A stretch of DNA of 61,580 bases. Source: an uncultured Roseburia sp. (GTDB lineage Bacteria; Bacillota; Clostridia; Lachnospirales; Lachnospiraceae). Below the pieces are notes generated by a model. That model was given only the letters and a program-made list of their open reading frames with translations. It ran no database searches and was not told where the DNA came from. The position numbers and the translations under genes are program-made. Positions 43,731-51,776 of this stretch are shown piece after piece (position 1 is the first letter of the stretch; every line of letters begins with the position of its first letter). Location: positions 1 through 61,580 of the forward strand of contig CANTEO010000005.1 in assembly GCA_947652855.1 (NCBI GenBank), written 5' to 3'.

Positions 43731-45442
43731 GGAAGAGCGCGGCGTGCCTGACGCTGCTTGTCATTTTGTGCCTTCGCCTGGACGGGGCGGCGCTTGTGGC
43801 GCGGGCCGCGGGGGACGTGCGGCTGGAGGGCGTCACGGCGCGCCTGCCTAACGTCACGGTGTACTGCTATCCGTCCGATCCGCAGAGCTTAGAAGGGGCC
43901 CACGTCACCTACGGAGGAGAGCCGCTTACGGTGAGCCAGTGCGCGCCCTATGCAAATCTTGGGTCTGGCAGCGATTACTATATGCTGATGGACGTTTCCG
44001 GCTCGCTTAGCGAGGGCTATTTTTCCTGCATGAAAGAGGCCGTCCTGGATTTTTTTCGGAATATGGGGAAAAACGACAAGCTTACGCTGATCGCATTTGG
44101 AGACGAGGTGCGGGTGGTATTTGAGGACAAGACGGCGGGCGACGACGTAGAGGGCGCAGTGCGCGCGCTGGAAAATAAGGATCAGACGACGCGCCTGTTT
44201 GACGCGATCCATCAGACGGCAAAGCTGTGTGATAAAGAGGGCGAGGCGGATGTGCGCAAGGTCGCGGTCGTCTTTACGGATGGGGAGGATTTTTCGGAAA
44301 ATACGTCGACGAAGGCGGAGGCGCTGGCCGCGCTTTCGGAACGGCGCATTCCGCTGTACGCCATGGCGGCGAGGGAGATTTACGGCGGAAAGGAAAATGT
44401 ATGCCTGGAGGGCATGGGGGAGTTTGTGCGTGAAACCGGCGGAATAATGGAGATTTTTGACACGTTGGACGCGCTTACAAAAATGCAGGGTCTGCAAAGG
44501 CTGTTTGGGGAGGCATGGGCGATTGTCGCGAAGGCGAGGACGAATGCGGTTGATCATGAGAAGAAGCTTCTGGCAGTCACGCTTTCCGATGGGAGGACGC
44601 TGACGGCCAAGCTGCGGGCCGCATACAGCCAAAAGGATGAGACGGCTCCTACGGCCTCCATGGAGCAGGCGTCGGACGCGTCCTTTAGGGTTACATTCAG
44701 CGAGCCGGTGCGCGGCGCGGATCAGGTTTCTGCATATGAGGTCACGCGGGACGGAGACGCGATTACGGACGGGTATATGGCGCGCTATCAGGAGAGCCAG
44801 GAGGGCGCGTCTGCGGAGCTGGTCTTCGACGAGACGCTCTGGAACGGGCGGTATGAGCTGTCCTTTCCTGGGATTACGGACGCCTCTATGGAAGGGAATG
44901 CATTGACGGGTAAATGTGAGCTTGAAGTGACGGATGGCAGGACGATGGGCCTTGTCGATTATTTCATGAAGTATCAGGCCGCGTCCGTAGGGGCGGCGGT
45001 TTTGCTCGTGTTTTTTTCCGCGCTTTTTATAGTTTGGCACAAAATGAAAAAGCGGAAGGGCGTCGTCACGATTGAGGGGAAGGCCGTGCTGCGGTCGAAT
45101 GTGCAGAAAAAGCACCATGTCGCAGTGAAAAAGAGGGAGCTTTCCGGCAGGCAAATCCTGTTTTGCCTGGAGGGCGCGCTGTTTGGGCAGCGTCAGATTA
45201 CGGTGAACGTAGTGAACAGCATGATTGTGGGGCGCTCCCAGATTTGCGACCTTTCCATTGAGGATGAGAAGATGTCAAGACAGCATTTTGCCATCCATGA
45301 TAAAAACGGCTGCTTTTATATCGAGGATCTTCACACGACGAACGGAACGCTGTTAAACGGGCGGCGGATCGCGCGGGCGACGAGGCTTTCCGTGGGCGAT
45401 CAAATTCAGGTCGGGGAAATTACAATGACGGTGAGGTGGTAA
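43712..45442 (+). CDS. Membrane protein with extracytoplasmic VWA domain and cytoplasmic FHA domain
   Basis: The 576-residue protein has a signal peptide (about 1-33) and a VWA domain (about 85-260) with a complete MIDAS: DVSGS at 94-98, a Thr near 159-160 and Asp190 in TDGED. An Ig-like module follows (about 310-407, DETAPTASMEQ ... FRVTFSEPV), then a transmembrane helix (about 424-443) and a cytoplasmic canonical FHA domain (about 497-576: GR 507-508, SRQH 522-525, TNG 543-545). It therefore joins an outside metal-ion-dependent ligand-binding domain to an inside phosphothreonine reader. The start at 43712 follows GGGGAG and overlaps the previous gene by 19 bp. Confidence 0.9.
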   Translation: MGKKYIRKSAACLTLLVILCLRLDGAALVARAAGDVRLEGVTARLPNVTVYCYPSDPQSLEGAHVTYGGEPLTVSQCAPYANLGSGSDYYMLMDVSGSLSEGYFSCMKEAVLDFFRNMGKNDKLTLIAFGDEVRVVFEDKTAGDDVEGAVRALENKDQTTRLFDAIHQTAKLCDKEGEADVRKVAVVFTDGEDFSENTSTKAEALAALSERRIPLYAMAAREIYGGKENVCLEGMGEFVRETGGIMEIFDTLDALTKMQGLQRLFGEAWAIVAKARTNAVDHEKKLLAVTLSDGRTLTAKLRAAYSQKDETAPTASMEQASDASFRVTFSEPVRGADQVSAYEVTRDGDAITDGYMARYQESQEGASAELVFDETLWNGRYELSFPGITDASMEGNALTGKCELEVTDGRTMGLVDYFMKYQAASVGAAVLLVFFSALFIVWHKMKKRKGVVTIEGKAVLRSNVQKKHHVAVKKRELSGRQILFCLEGALFGQRQITVNVVNSMIVGRSQICDLSIEDEKMSRQHFAIHDKNGCFYIEDLHTTNGTLLNGRRIARATRLSVGDQIQVGEITMTVRW

Positions 45443-45445
45443 CGC

Positions 45446-46777
45446 ATGAATGAAGAATACCGATGCCCCAACTGCTTTCAGGGAGATATTTCTTCCGGCG
45501 TGTGCCGTCTGTGCGGCTTTGACCGGCAGGAGGAGAGGCCGAACGCCATGCGACTGCCAGAGATGTATCCGCTTATGGATCGTTATTTAATCGGAAGAAT
45601 CTTAGGCAGCGGGGGGTTTGGCATTACCTATAAGGCGTTTGACCTGGCAAGCGGGAGATTATGCGCCGTTAAGGAATTTATGCCGATTGGGATTGTTACG
45701 AGGAACGGGCAGGAGGATAAGCTTCGCGCCACGTCCAGCTCCTTCATGGAGGATTTTGAGCATGGGAAGAAGCGCTTTATGGATGAGGCGCTGGCGCTTG
45801 GGAAGCTGACGGATGTGCCGGAAGTGGTGCAGGTCATGGATTTTTTTATGCAGAACAATACGGCGTATTTTGTCATGGAGTACATTGAAGGGGCCAATCT
45901 GCGGCAGCTCATGCGCACATTTGGAGGAAGGATTCCAGCCGAGCAGGCCATGCCGATTTTCTATGAGGCGGGGATGGCCTTAGATCAGGTGCACAGGCGC
46001 GGCGGGATCTTTCATCGGGACATCAGCCCCGACAATATTATGGTGACGCCGGAGGGCAGAGTGAGGCTAATCGACTTTGGCAGCGCGAAGAACCTGATTG
46101 GCTCTAACAGCCAGACGCTCTCCGTCATCTTAAAGCATGGCTACGCGCCGCCTGAGCAGTACTCCAGCACGAGCAGGCAGGGGAGCTTCACGGATGTTTA
46201 TGCCTTTGCCGCCACGTTTTATTTTGCAGTGTCGGGCGTGATGGTGACAAATGCGCCGGATCGGTTTGGCGGTGAGGAATACCGTCCGCTCAAGGAGCTT
46301 GCGCCCGCGGTCGGGGCAAGGGTCTCGGATGCGGTGGATCATGCGCTTCTGTTAAATAGCGGGAAAAGGACGCAGTATGTTTCAGAGTTTGTCAGCGCGT
46401 TCCCTCTGCCTACGGCCGCTGCGGGGCATGACGCCACTTATGCGCCGACGACGGGGCGTGAGGCGCCGTATGTTAAGCTGGCAGGGCAGGGCGGGCATTC
46501 TTGGGAGCTTCCGAAGAACCAGATTGTGAAGATTGGGCGTTCTGAGGGGATGAGCGACATCATCCCGACCAAAGACGGGAAAGTGAGCAAGCTGCATTGT
46601 GAGCTGTTTTTTGACAGCATGGAAAAATGCTTTTATGTCATAGACCATTCGACGAATGGGGTTTACGTGGCGGGCAGAAGGCTTGAGAAGGGCAGGGCGT
46701 ATGCCCTCCGCAATGGGGAGCAGTTTTCTTTGGGCAATCATATCTGTGACTTGGAGGTGGGATGGAACCATGGATAA
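45446..46777 (+). CDS. Soluble Ser/Thr kinase with zinc ribbon and C-terminal FHA domain
   Basis: The 443-residue protein has a zinc ribbon (Cys7, 10, 20, 23), a kinase domain (about 46-325: GSGGFGITYKA, Lys76, HRDISPDN with Asp192, DFG from 210, HGYAPPEQY), a short linker and an FHA domain (about 360-440: KIGRSEGMSD, VSKLHCELFFD, HSTNGVYVAG). No transmembrane helix is seen, so it is a cytoplasmic relay rather than a receptor. It reads as the start of the second kinase-PP2C-FHA set. Confidence 0.9.
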   Translation: MNEEYRCPNCFQGDISSGVCRLCGFDRQEERPNAMRLPEMYPLMDRYLIGRILGSGGFGITYKAFDLASGRLCAVKEFMPIGIVTRNGQEDKLRATSSSFMEDFEHGKKRFMDEALALGKLTDVPEVVQVMDFFMQNNTAYFVMEYIEGANLRQLMRTFGGRIPAEQAMPIFYEAGMALDQVHRRGGIFHRDISPDNIMVTPEGRVRLIDFGSAKNLIGSNSQTLSVILKHGYAPPEQYSSTSRQGSFTDVYAFAATFYFAVSGVMVTNAPDRFGGEEYRPLKELAPAVGARVSDAVDHALLLNSGKRTQYVSEFVSAFPLPTAAAGHDATYAPTTGREAPYVKLAGQGGHSWELPKNQIVKIGRSEGMSDIIPTKDGKVSKLHCELFFDSMEKCFYVIDHSTNGVYVAGRRLEKGRAYALRNGEQFSLGNHICDLEVGWNHG

Positions 46778-47645
46778 GATGGAAAAGGATATCGTGACGG
46801 TACAGATTGTGCAGGAGAAGGGGCGCGGCATTGAGATTGGGACGTCGAGCATCCTAGGCACCAGGAAAAACCAGGAGGATACGGTTTTTGGATATGCCAA
46901 GGACACGGAGGCGGTGGCCGTCGTCTGTGACGGCATGGGCGGCCTGGCGGGCGGGGAGCTTGCGAGCAAGGCGGCTGCGGAAAGCTTAGCGGACGCATGG
47001 TTTTGCAGGAAGGATGTAAGGGACATTCCGGAATTCTTTCGGGAAGAGGCGTTGCGGGCGGATGAAAAGGTGTTCTTGCAGGAAAATGAAAAGGGAGAGC
47101 GCATCCATGCCGGGACGACGATCGTGGCGGCTATCATAAGGGAGGGGGAGCTATACTGGCTTTCCGTTGGCGACAGCAAAATTTACATTGTCCGGGGAGA
47201 GGAGATCCTTTCGGTCTGTAGGGAGCATAACTACCGCCTGACGCTGGACGAGCAGCTTGCGCAGGGGAAGCTTACGCCAGAGGAATACGCTGCGGAGGAG
47301 TATCGGGCAGAGGCGTTAATCAGCTACCTTGGCATGGGGAACGTCTCGCTGATGGACATTAACCGGCAGCCTTTTTTTCTACAGGAGGGGGATATTGTGC
47401 TCCTAAGCAGCGATGGGCTGTACCGGAGCCTTTCGGAGGAAGAGATCAGGGACATTTTAAAGAGGCACGAGGCGGATATGCAGGCGGCTGCGGATGCCCT
47501 GACGGCGGCTGCGCTTGGCGGGAAGAAGTCGGGGCAGGACAACACGTCGGTCGTAGCGATGCGCTATGTGAAGGGCAGGGGCGACCGCGCAGGAAAAAGA
47601 CAGGAAGAACAGGGAGGAAGAAAGGATGAATTTAAAGAGATGTGA
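46770..47645 (+). CDS. PP2C-family Ser/Thr protein phosphatase (second copy)
   Basis: The 291-residue enzyme shows GTRKNQEDTVFG, VCDGMGGLAGGE, SVGDSKIYIV, LLSSDGLYRSL and GQDNTSVVAM, the full PP2C metal-binding set. It is longer than the first PP2C and has a basic, Gly/Gln-rich C-terminal tail. The ATG at 46770 overlaps the kinase stop by 8 bp; an alternative ATG at 46779 is close. The next gene overlaps its 3' end by 20 bp. Confidence 0.92.
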   Translation: MDKMEKDIVTVQIVQEKGRGIEIGTSSILGTRKNQEDTVFGYAKDTEAVAVVCDGMGGLAGGELASKAAAESLADAWFCRKDVRDIPEFFREEALRADEKVFLQENEKGERIHAGTTIVAAIIREGELYWLSVGDSKIYIVRGEEILSVCREHNYRLTLDEQLAQGKLTPEEYAAEEYRAEALISYLGMGNVSLMDINRQPFFLQEGDIVLLSSDGLYRSLSEEEIRDILKRHEADMQAAADALTAAALGGKKSGQDNTSVVAMRYVKGRGDRAGKRQEEQGGRKDEFKEM

Positions 47646-48336
47646 CAACGGACATTTTTTTGACGGGGAGAAGTTTCAGAGCTGTCCCCATTGCGCGGCG
47701 ATCGGCGGGGACACGAACGCCACGATGCCCTATACGGACATGGGAAATGCGTATGGCGGCATGGAGATGACGGAGCCGGTGACGATGCCAATGCCGCAGC
47801 AGGCGCAGCCTCAGATGACGGCACCCACGCCTCAGATGGCGCCGCAGCAGATGCCGTCCTCCGGCGGGATGGGTGCTATGTCTTTGCAGGATGCGGTGAA
47901 TCAGGCGATCACGGTTCCCACGGAAATGCAGGATGAGGAGAAAACCATAAGCATCTATCAGGCAAAGGCGGGGATCGACCCGGTGGCGGGCTGGCTCGTC
48001 TGCATTGAGGGGCAGGACTTTGGCGGCAGCTTCACCATCAAAAGCGGCAGGAACTTTATCGGGCGGGCTGGCGGCATGGACATTGTGCTGCGCGGGGACA
48101 ACAGCATTTCCAGAGAGAAGCATGCCGTCATCCTCTATGAGCCAAAGCGGCGTGAGTTCATCGCCCAGGCGGGAGAGTCGAGGGAGCTGTTTTACGTCAA
48201 CGACGAAGTCGTCTTAAATCCGGTGAAGATGAAGAGGGGGGATATTTTTACGATAGGGAACACAAGGCTGATGTTCTTCCCGTGCTGTGGGGAGGATTTC
48301 TGTTGGGAGGACTTTAAGAAAGAGGAGGAGCGATAA
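47626..48336 (+). CDS. Zinc-ribbon / FHA-like adaptor protein (second copy)
   Basis: The 236-residue protein has the same N-terminal zinc motif as the protein at 43137 in identical register (Cys6, His10, Cys20, Cys23: CDNGHFFDGEKFQSCPHC). It then has a Met/Pro/Gln-rich linker, the motif DEEKTISIY (Thr107), a conserved AGWLVCIEGQDFGG segment and an FHA-like domain with FIGRAGGMDIVL and ISREKHAVI. Like its paralogue the FHA has the extra residue in S-R-x-x-H and no NG. GGGAGGAAAGG precedes the ATG. It ends directly against the next start. Confidence 0.85.
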   Translation: MNLKRCDNGHFFDGEKFQSCPHCAAIGGDTNATMPYTDMGNAYGGMEMTEPVTMPMPQQAQPQMTAPTPQMAPQQMPSSGGMGAMSLQDAVNQAITVPTEMQDEEKTISIYQAKAGIDPVAGWLVCIEGQDFGGSFTIKSGRNFIGRAGGMDIVLRGDNSISREKHAVILYEPKRREFIAQAGESRELFYVNDEVVLNPVKMKRGDIFTIGNTRLMFFPCCGEDFCWEDFKKEEER

Positions 48337-49413
48337 ATGGAGATGTTAAAAACGAACAGAAGCAAAGGGCTGTACATTGCATTGTCAGTCATCATGAAAT
48401 TTTTGCCTGCGGTTATCATCATTCTTGCGCTGAAAAGCCTTGCGTCAGATGCGCAAAGAACGATGCTCGACGTAGTTAGCGGGTATGGGGGCGGCTTAGT
48501 GGATATGGTTTCGAATCTGCTGATATTTCTTATTGTGCTGCTGGCGGCTACCATTGGGTACTTGATTTATGTCCTGGCATTGTTTTCTGGCGTCTGTAAG
48601 GATATGAACGCCGTATGCGGGAAATATAACGTGGGGAAAGGCAGCTTAGCCTACATCCTGGTATGGCTCTTATCTGGAATTACGCTGAACATTTATTATG
48701 TTGTCTGGACGAATCAGCAGGCTGGCCGGATGGAGGAGGCGGCGGGGATGTACGGCCGTCAGGCGAAAAGCAAGTCGACGCACGTCGCGTTCGCCTCACT
48801 TGCGGCGGCTGGAACATGGATTAGCGTGATTTTGACGTTTATGCTTAGGAATGGCATGGGGAATATTTTTATTATCCTGATTGGCTTTGCTCTGTCTTTT
48901 CTTTTCAGCTTTTTTGACATCGCGAACATGGCGGCGTTTTTGGGGGACGTCAATACGCTTGCGGAGGCGTATAACGGCCAGGCGGACGCTCCTTATGGCG
49001 GCGCGGCGGGATATGCGCAGCAGGGGAGCAATGCGCAGATGGCAGGAGACGACGACCATACGATTTCCGTCAATGAATGGATGCCGCAGCCGGGTCAGGC
49101 GGCGCGGGCAGGCGGCTGCATGGCCTGCTGCGCCGGGGTGTACGAGGGCGCCGAGTTCCCGATCGACGGCGAGCTTGTCATCGGAAGGGATGAGACGAGC
49201 TGCCATGTGGTGATTAAAAGCCCGGAGGTCAGCCGGAGGCACTGCGGCGTCCGCTATAACCCAAATGACGGGACCTATACGGTCACAGATTTTTCCTCGA
49301 ACGGCGTTTATTATAAGAACGGCCAGGCGTTTCCAAAGAATCAGCCGATGGTCTGCGGCGCGGGAACAGTCCTTGTGATCGCGCAGAGCGGCAATGAATT
49401 TTTATTAAAATAA
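48337..49413 (+). CDS. Multi-spanning membrane protein with C-terminal FHA domain
   Basis: The 358-residue protein has an N-terminal membrane region with about five hydrophobic helices (about 12-35, 58-84, 104-125, 150-170, 176-200; the LAYILVWLLSGITLNIYYVVW part resembles DUF4234). A Gly/Ala/Gln-rich linker containing DDDHTISVNEW (Thr242) leads to a canonical FHA domain (about 267-358: GRDETSCHVV, SRRHCGV, SSNGVYY). The topology places FHA in the cytoplasm. It could recruit phosphorylated partners to the membrane. GAGGAGG precedes the ATG. Confidence 0.85.
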   Translation: MEMLKTNRSKGLYIALSVIMKFLPAVIIILALKSLASDAQRTMLDVVSGYGGGLVDMVSNLLIFLIVLLAATIGYLIYVLALFSGVCKDMNAVCGKYNVGKGSLAYILVWLLSGITLNIYYVVWTNQQAGRMEEAAGMYGRQAKSKSTHVAFASLAAAGTWISVILTFMLRNGMGNIFIILIGFALSFLFSFFDIANMAAFLGDVNTLAEAYNGQADAPYGGAAGYAQQGSNAQMAGDDDHTISVNEWMPQPGQAARAGGCMACCAGVYEGAEFPIDGELVIGRDETSCHVVIKSPEVSRRHCGVRYNPNDGTYTVTDFSSNGVYYKNGQAFPKNQPMVCGAGTVLVIAQSGNEFLLK

Positions 49414-49432
49414 CAGATGGAGAGGGGGAACG

Positions 49433-51736
49433 ATGGGAGAACAGCAAAACGGCCGCCTTACGGTGATTGACGACGCCGGCAGGGTGCAGGAGGTTTCCCT
49501 GGGAGCTATGCGGGGGGATCGTTTTTTCTGGGGAAGGGACGCGGAAAAATGTGAAGTTATGACGTCGTCCAATATAATTTCCAGGGTGCATGGGAAATTT
49601 AAGCTCACGCCGCGGGGCCTATTGTACGCGGATCTTGGCAGCACGAACGGGACTTACATAGAGAACGCGTCGGGAAGCCATTTCTTGAGGAAAAACCAGC
49701 AGTATGCCTGCTTAAAAGACGGCGATATGCTGCGTGTGCAGCCGCCGGATCAAAAGGCGGGCGGCTCCGTCCTCCTTTTGTACACAGAGCATATGCAGAA
49801 AGGAAAGTGGCAGAGGCATGCCTTGGGCGCCTCGAGAATCTCCATCGGGCGGGGGAAGGAAAATGACATCGTGCTTTCGCACATGGGGGTCAGCCGTAGG
49901 CACGCCCTCCTGGAAAAAGCGGGAGACGGCTATGTGATTTCCGACTGCGGCAGTGCGAATGGCCTTTTATTGAATGGGCGAATTTTATATGGGAAGCAGG
50001 CGCTGAAGGATAAGGATGTCATACGGATTTTAAACAGTGTCTTTCTTTTCACGAACGGCGGGATTTTTTATAAGGGCTCCTTACAGGGCGTGAATCTGCG
50101 CGTCCGCGGCATGAACAAAACCGTGGGCAAGGGCAAGCAGATTTTGCATGACGTAAATTTCGACATCGAGAGCAATGAGTTTGTCGCCATCATTGGCGGC
50201 TCTGGAGCGGGCAAATCGACGTTAATGAATGCCATCAGCGGATTTGACAAGAAACGGGAAGGCATGGTTTTGTTCAATGGGATTCCGATGGACGAGAACT
50301 TTTCGGTTCTGAAAAGCCTGATCGGCTATGTGCCGCAGGAGGACATCATTTATGAGAATTTGACGCTGCAGCGGATGCTTTCTTACACGGCGAAGCTTAA
50401 GATGCCAAAGGATATGTCCAAAGAAGAGGCGGACAGGCGCATCCAAGACGTGCTAGCGATGGTGGAGCTATCGGAGCAAAAGGACACGTACATCCGCAAG
50501 CTTTCCGGCGGGCAGAAAAAGCGCGCCAGCATTGCGGTGGAGCTTTTGGCTGACCCAAGCCTGTTCTTTTTGGACGAGCCGACCTCCGGCTTAGACCCGG
50601 GGACGGAAAAGAAGCTGATGGGGACGTTAAGCCGCCTGTCAAAGTCGCAGGGAAAGACGGTCATCATGGTGACGCATACGACGCAAAGCCTTGATCTATG
50701 CGACAAAGTCATCTTTATGGGCCAAGGCGGCAGGGTGTGCTTCTGCGGCTCCTGCAACGAAGCGAAGATGTTTTTTGACACGGACAGCCTTGTGGACATT
50801 TATAACAAGATGGCGGAAAAGCCAGACGAATGGGCGGCGCAATACGCAAACTGCGTCCCGCCGGAGCCTGTGGGGCTTGGCGGCGGCGGGACGGCCCCGA
50901 ACAAGAAAAAATCGTCCGGCATACGTCAGTTTGGCATCCTTACGATGCGGTACGCGGAGCTGATGAAAAACGACCTGCCCCGGCTTTTGCTGCTGTTTTT
51001 GCAGCCCGTCTTGATTGGGCTTTTGCTTGGCGTTGTGGCCGACGGCCGGGTGTTTGAGATTTATGAGAGCACGAAATCTATTTTGTTCGCACTAAGCTGC
51101 GCGGGCATCTGGATTGGGCTGTTTAATTCCATCCAGGAGATCTGCAAGGAGCGTGTCATCTTAAAGCGGGAGTATATGGGCAATCTTAAGCTCTGGTCGT
51201 ATGCGCTTTCCAAGTTTGCCGTTCAGATTCTGGTGGGCGCCGCGCAGTCCGCAGTCATGACGGGCGTGTTTGCGTTTGCCGTGGGGCTGCCCGAACGGGG
51301 GATTTTGCTAAAGGCGGGCTTTCCTGAGATGTTCGTGACCGTTTGGCTTACCGTCACGGCCTCCATGGCGCTTGGATTCATTCTCTCCGCGCTTGTAAGG
51401 AGCGGCGACAAGGCAATGGCCTGCGCGCCGTTCGTTCTGATTATTCAGCTTTTGTTTTCCGGCATTCTCTTTGAGCTGAAAGGGTTGGGGAGAAAAATTG
51501 CCTACGCGACAGTCAGCAAATGGTCGGTGGAGAGCCTGGGCAGCATTGCCGGCTTAAACAGCCTGACGATGAAGCTGCAGGAGGAGATTCCAAATATGGA
51601 GCATGAATTTCAGGAGATTTTTGAGTTTTCGAAGCGGCATTTGCTGACGCATTGGGGCGTTTTGGCGGCGATGGCTGCATTTTGTGGAATCGTCACGACA
51701 GTTTTGCTTCGGAATGTGGCGAAGGATGGGAGATAA
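49433..51736 (+). CDS. ABC exporter with two N-terminal FHA domains (ABCG/Rv1747-like)
   Basis: The 767-residue half-transporter has FHA-1 (about 25-100: WGRDAEKCEV, SRVHGKF, GSTNGTY), FHA-2 (about 130-205: IGRGKENDIV, SRRHALL, GSANGLLLNG), an ABC ATPase (Walker A GGSGAGKST at 255-263, Q-loop VPQED, signature KLSGGQKKR, Walker B LFFLDEPTSGLD) and an ABC2-type membrane domain with about six helices (about 515-767). The layout equals Mycobacterium tuberculosis Rv1747, whose FHA domains are used by the kinase PknF, so phosphorylation control of export is a reasonable inference. The substrate is unknown. Confidence 0.93.
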   Translation: MGEQQNGRLTVIDDAGRVQEVSLGAMRGDRFFWGRDAEKCEVMTSSNIISRVHGKFKLTPRGLLYADLGSTNGTYIENASGSHFLRKNQQYACLKDGDMLRVQPPDQKAGGSVLLLYTEHMQKGKWQRHALGASRISIGRGKENDIVLSHMGVSRRHALLEKAGDGYVISDCGSANGLLLNGRILYGKQALKDKDVIRILNSVFLFTNGGIFYKGSLQGVNLRVRGMNKTVGKGKQILHDVNFDIESNEFVAIIGGSGAGKSTLMNAISGFDKKREGMVLFNGIPMDENFSVLKSLIGYVPQEDIIYENLTLQRMLSYTAKLKMPKDMSKEEADRRIQDVLAMVELSEQKDTYIRKLSGGQKKRASIAVELLADPSLFFLDEPTSGLDPGTEKKLMGTLSRLSKSQGKTVIMVTHTTQSLDLCDKVIFMGQGGRVCFCGSCNEAKMFFDTDSLVDIYNKMAEKPDEWAAQYANCVPPEPVGLGGGGTAPNKKKSSGIRQFGILTMRYAELMKNDLPRLLLLFLQPVLIGLLLGVVADGRVFEIYESTKSILFALSCAGIWIGLFNSIQEICKERVILKREYMGNLKLWSYALSKFAVQILVGAAQSAVMTGVFAFAVGLPERGILLKAGFPEMFVTVWLTVTASMALGFILSALVRSGDKAMACAPFVLIIQLLFSGILFELKGLGRKIAYATVSKWSVESLGSIAGLNSLTMKLQEEIPNMEHEFQEIFEFSKRHLLTHWGVLAAMAAFCGIVTTVLLRNVAKDGR

Positions 51737-51776
51737 GGGGAGGTAAAGATATGGAATGGAGAAAAGGAGCATGAGT

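Noticed and set aside
43889..45154. Long antisense reading frame of 421 residues on the minus strand
   Set aside because: It is the complement of the VWA-FHA gene, has no ribosome binding site or recognisable domain, and G+C-rich coding bias produces such frames.
38238..51736. Type VI or type VII secretion locus (kinase, phosphatase and FHA genes are typical companions)
   Set aside because: No structural secretion genes such as Tss components, EssC-type ATPase or WxG proteins occur in the cluster.
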